A stretch of 34,365 bases of DNA from VFKU01 sp964620045. Its GTDB lineage: Bacteria; Hydrogenedentota; Hydrogenedentia; Hydrogenedentales; GCA-2746185. The translations under genes and the position numbers were made by a program. Below the pieces are notes generated by a model that had not been told where the DNA came from, ran no database searches, and saw only the letters and a program-made list of their open reading frames with translations. Positions 31,665 through 34,365 of this stretch are shown here, piece after piece; the first letter of the stretch is position 1, and each line of letters starts with the position of its first letter. The DNA lies in the NCBI GenBank assembly GCA_964620045.1, contig CAZUJL010000036.1, positions 1 through 34,365 on the forward strand. Direction: 5' to 3'.

Positions 31665-33128
31665 ATGCTAACAATGGCAACCGTCGCGAACCAAAAAACG
31701 GGCCTGCGCTTTTCCGAGCACTACACCCGCCTGCGCGCGCTGGCCCCGGTCGCCCGCGAGCGCGCCGCCGTGGACGAAGACGTCGTGCAGGCAATCTGGT
31801 ACGACCAACTCTTCCGCGCGAAAGACCTGCGCACGGCCGACGGTGTGCCGCTGCGCATCGTGTCGCCCGGCTGGTGGAACCGCGCGGACGGTCCCGATTT
31901 TCGCGCGGCACAAATCGAGTTCGACGGCCGCCTGCGCACGGGCGACGTGGAAATTCACCTCGAAGCCTCCGGTTGGCGGCAGCACGGCCACCATCTCGAC
32001 GCGCGCTACGACGACGTCATCCTGCACGTTGTGCTCGACGCCACCGAAAACGGCGCGCGCGCCGTGACCGCCTCGGGCCGTCCGGTGCCGGTGGCCGCAT
32101 TGCGCCCCTGCCTCGAAGAAGAAATCGAAGCGCTCGCTGATCGGCTCGACCTCGAACCTGCCGGCCAACGTCTCGAAGGCACCTTCGGTCGCTGCGCAGG
32201 CCTTGTCGAGGCCTACGGCTCGGGGCGCCTGCTCGAACTCCTGCACCTCGCCGGCGAATGGCGGATGCTCTTCAAGGCGCGCACGCTCCGCGAACGCATG
32301 GATCGCGCCGGCGCGGACCAGGCCGTATACGAGTCCGTCCTCAGCGCCTGCGGCTTCGCGCACTTCAAACAGCATTTCCAGGCCGTCGCGCGCGCCCTGC
32401 CCTATGAACGCGCGCGGCAGCTCGCCCAGGAAGATCCGCTGCTCCTCGAAGCAGCGCTGATGCAGATTGCCGGACTGCTGCCGAAGGACCCGCCCACCAG
32501 TGAATCCGCGGTGCCGCACTACGCGCGCCTGCGCGGTCTGCGCAACCAGCGGCTCGACGGCCTGCGCGCACTCCCGCTCGAATGGCGCCGCGTAGGCGTG
32601 CGGCCGATCAACTACCCCGAGCGCCGCATGGCGGGCGTGGCCCGTTTCATCGCGCGTTCGGCAAGCACCGGCCTCGTCGCCACGCTCGACGAACTCTGGG
32701 GCCGCGATGTGAAGCCCGCCGAGCTCCGCGCGGAGCTTGAAGCACTATTCCCCAACGCCACCGGCTTCTGGGCCACGCACTGCACCTGGGACGGCAAAAA
32801 AATGGCCCGGGCCGTGAGTGTCCTCGGCCCGGGGCGCATTCGTTCGATGATCGGCAACGTCTTTATCCCGCTCGGCCTCGCGCTCGCGCGCCAACGCCGC
32901 GATCGCGTCCGCGAGGAGCGCGTGCTCACGTTCTTCGCCGCGCTCCCGCAGGAGCCGGACAATCACATCCAGAAAGTCATGCTCCCGCGCCTCTTCGGCA
33001 CCGGCGCCAAGCCGAAACTCGACTTCCGCACGCAGCAGGGCCTCTTGCAAATGTTCCGCGACTGGTGCGAACCCAACCCAAGCTGCCGGAATTGCAGCGT
33101 TGTGCGATCGTTGAGTAGCTCGGAATGA
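31665..33128 (+). CDS. DUF2851 family protein
   Basis: A 487-residue soluble protein of unknown function. Early conserved blocks are AIWYDQLFRAKDLRTADG, SPGWWNRADGPDF and GDVEIHLEASGWRQHGHHLDARYDDVILHVVLD; the first half resembles a nuclease-like beta core with His/Glu clusters, but no activity is established. Later blocks are VGVRPINYPERRMAGVARF, NHIQKVMLPRLF and a C-terminal QQGLLQMFRDWC with CRNC. Length and block order match DUF2851, found mainly in Bacteroidota, Verrucomicrobiota and neighbouring groups. The ATG at 31665 has GGGG five bases upstream; a second ATG at 31674 is possible. It converges on the lipoprotein genes. Confidence 0.9.
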   Translation: MLTMATVANQKTGLRFSEHYTRLRALAPVARERAAVDEDVVQAIWYDQLFRAKDLRTADGVPLRIVSPGWWNRADGPDFRAAQIEFDGRLRTGDVEIHLEASGWRQHGHHLDARYDDVILHVVLDATENGARAVTASGRPVPVAALRPCLEEEIEALADRLDLEPAGQRLEGTFGRCAGLVEAYGSGRLLELLHLAGEWRMLFKARTLRERMDRAGADQAVYESVLSACGFAHFKQHFQAVARALPYERARQLAQEDPLLLEAALMQIAGLLPKDPPTSESAVPHYARLRGLRNQRLDGLRALPLEWRRVGVRPINYPERRMAGVARFIARSASTGLVATLDELWGRDVKPAELRAELEALFPNATGFWATHCTWDGKKMARAVSVLGPGRIRSMIGNVFIPLGLALARQRRDRVREERVLTFFAALPQEPDNHIQKVMLPRLFGTGAKPKLDFRTQQGLLQMFRDWCEPNPSCRNCSVVRSLSSSE

Positions 33129-33144
33129 TCTGCTGTCACAAAAA

Positions 33145-33708
33145 CTAGTCGAGCATGATCGTCAAAATGCTGCAATCGAGCGGAGTCGGCGTGCCGTCGA
33201 TGCGATCTCGACACCCCCCTACAATCAACTCATTGTTATCCCGGCTGACAGCGTCCGGCGTGAAATAAAATCCGTCGGGCGTCATATCGACAAACAGTTC
33301 CGTTCCCGCAATCGTCCCATCGGTCACCCAAAGGTCACCGTACTCCGCGAAAAAGTACGCGAGATCGTGGTTTACCATAAACGTGGTACGACCAGCCGCG
33401 GCTGAAGCCTGTAGCACAGTCATTACATCCGCCAACTTAAACGTCCCGGCCGTCGTCCCGTCGGTAACCCAGGGCTCGTTGTCGAAGGTATCGTCCTGCA
33501 AGACAAAAACCACAAGGCCCGAGCCGAGTATCGCGGCGCTGCGTGGAATTCCGCCCACCGCCACTTCATTGACGACGCCCACGGGCCCCTGCGCCGAGGA
33601 CGACGAGCTGCAGCCGGAATGGCCCGCCAGCACAATGAGCACGGCGAACATCATCCCAATTGTTCTTACCAGCGACTTCATCGATCGGCGATTATTTGCA
33701 TGACGCAT
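33145..33708 (-). CDS. Small Ser-rich lipoprotein with ELWxxDGT-like repeats
   Basis: From the ATG at 33708, sharing a base with the upstream stop as TGATG, the protein has 187 residues. GGAGG lies 10 bases upstream. A signal peptide ends in SGC followed by SSSSSAQGP, the same linker as in the next gene. Two motifs related to the ELWxxDGT repeat appear, PWVTDGTTAGT and LWVTDGTIAGT, about 57 residues apart. That repeat occurs in large secreted proteins and probably folds into propeller-like blades; this copy is far shorter. It is likely a surface or periplasmic lipoprotein. The -3 position of the lipobox is not canonical, so lipidation is probable but not certain. Confidence 0.85.
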   Translation of the reverse strand: MRHANNRRSMKSLVRTIGMMFAVLIVLAGHSGCSSSSSAQGPVGVVNEVAVGGIPRSAAILGSGLVVFVLQDDTFDNEPWVTDGTTAGTFKLADVMTVLQASAAAGRTTFMVNHDLAYFFAEYGDLWVTDGTIAGTELFVDMTPDGFYFTPDAVSRDNNELIVGGCRDRIDGTPTPLDCSILTIMLD

Positions 33709-34256
33709 CACGGCAAGGCCTCCTCAAGGTCGACTACGACGAGATAGGGATTGAACTCCTCTGTCACAGTATTGAACTCAGAGACATTGACAATCAATTG
33801 ATCGTTTCGCAGATGGACGTCCCGTAGCTGAAATGACGTAGGCGGGGCGGCGGGCAAATCGACGAGAAGTTGTGTACCCTCAATCGTCCCATCCGTAATC
33901 CATATCTGAGCCCCGGTCGAATTGGAGAATGGCACCGCGGGCGTCGTAAGAAGCGTCTGCCCATGCCAAACGTTGTCATGGTCTTCGACGAGCAGGCACC
34001 TTGCGTCTTCCATCAACAGGCTGCTCTCACCCGTCGAGATATCCTGCACCCAGACGTCGTAATTGGGGTCGGTCTGGGTATCCGTCTGGGTGTTCAGCAA
34101 CATCAACTGATCATTCAGCGCGGCAAAGCTGACGATTACGCTCACGGGCACCGGGTTCGTCCCTCCACGAGGCCCCTGCGCGGATGAAGACGAACTGCAC
34201 CCATTGCTCGACACCACCAGCGCCGCCACCGACAACGCCACCATCACGATTCGCAT
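33708..34256 (-). CDS. Small Ser-rich lipoprotein with ELWxxDGT-like motif, paralogue
   Basis: From the ATG at 34256, seven bases after GGGAGA, the protein has 182 residues. The signal peptide ends in SNGC followed by SSSSSAQGP. One ELWxxDGT-like motif is seen, IWITDGTIEGTQLLVDLP, aligned with LWVTDGTIAGTELFVDMT of the downstream gene. Further beta-rich stretches are DVWVQDISTGESSLLME and FNPYLVVVDLEE. The two proteins have the same signal/linker/motif layout and similar length, so they are tandem paralogues that have diverged strongly in between. Export is confident; lipidation probable. Function unknown. Confidence 0.85.
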   Translation of the reverse strand: MRIVMVALSVAALVVSSNGCSSSSSAQGPRGGTNPVPVSVIVSFAALNDQLMLLNTQTDTQTDPNYDVWVQDISTGESSLLMEDARCLLVEDHDNVWHGQTLLTTPAVPFSNSTGAQIWITDGTIEGTQLLVDLPAAPPTSFQLRDVHLRNDQLIVNVSEFNTVTEEFNPYLVVVDLEEALP

Positions 34257-34317
34257 AGCAATATCTCCCATCCGTCAATCGACGGTACTGAAAACAAATG
34301 ATTCTCCTGGCTGCAAT

Positions 34318-34365
34318 TCAATCCAGATCAATCGAGATGATCTTCGGATCGCCCAGCGGATTGCT
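34318..34365 (-). CDS. C-terminal end of a further protein, possibly a third paralogue
   Basis: The minus-strand frame entering from the right edge reads SNPLGDPKIISIDLD and stops with TGA at 34320-34318. The strand-like ending PKIISIDLD resembles the FNPYLVVVDLEE end of the neighbour, which suggests another member of the tandem lipoprotein family. Only 15 residues are visible, so both the frame and the relation are tentative. The gap to the next gene is 61 bases. Confidence 0.45.
   Translation of the reverse strand, partial: SNPLGDPKIISIDLD

Overview
The window comes from the chromosome of an uncultured, GC-rich, Gram-negative bacterium. A diderm envelope is suggested by phosphatidylethanolamine synthesis (PssA, Psd), several lipoproteins, an O-antigen-ligase-like protein and an L,D-transpeptidase. 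Gene families such as DUF2723 (PMT-like membrane protein), DUF2851, ELWxxDGT proteins and membrane-anchored TPR proteins are commonest in FCB/PVC-type and neighbouring candidate phyla, for example Hydrogenedentota or Sumerlaeota. This placement is inference; a marker-gene tree of PheT, PrfA or LeuA would settle it. No tRNA, rRNA, CRISPR array, prophage or transposase gene was seen.

Layout. 1-2530: the start of a DUF2723 membrane protein (minus, running off the left edge), a compact palindromic element (454-581), a VOC/glyoxalase-fold gene, a 467-bp AT-richer spacer with interspersed-repeat remnants, a secreted endonuclease/exonuclease/phosphatase-family protein and a 30-bp-arm hairpin. 2540-7288 (minus): yggS-pheS-pheT-coiled coil-zapA, a tightly packed translation and cell-division operon. 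7383-11405 (plus): a glutaminyl-cyclase-like M28 lipoprotein, a soluble GAF histidine kinase, a two-helix membrane protein and an unusual TPR/zinc-ribbon/membrane protein. 11377-16575 (minus): an ABC-2 transporter (ATPase, permease), an anchored TPR protein and an O-antigen-ligase-family protein with C-terminal TPRs. 16855-18279 (plus): an AI-2E-family transporter with a long acidic/proline insert.

18293-20512 (minus): radC-psd-pssA, overlapping reading frames. 20578-22731 (minus): rpmE-prfA-prmC, a ribosomal protein with release factor 1 and its methyltransferase. 22849-24357 (minus): leuA. 24470-25549 (plus): a probable winged-helix protein, possibly leaderless, and a PrxQ/Bcp peroxiredoxin. 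25554-30511 (minus): MoxR, Ser/Thr kinase, L,D-transpeptidase, GGDEF protein and lipoprotein, the last three with overlapping ends. 30607-31614 (minus): aldo/keto reductase. 31665-33128 (plus): DUF2851. 33145-34365 (minus): a tandem family of small Ser-rich lipoproteins with ELWxxDGT-like motifs, with the tail of a possible third member at the right edge.

Much of the content is housekeeping. The parts least explained by known families are the multi-hairpin element at 454-581, the TPR/zinc-ribbon membrane protein, the ABC-TPR-ligase operon, the kinase/transpeptidase/diguanylate cyclase cluster and the tandem lipoproteins. Starts were moved inward from the longest reading frame wherever overlap, Shine-Dalgarno sequence or family length argued for it.
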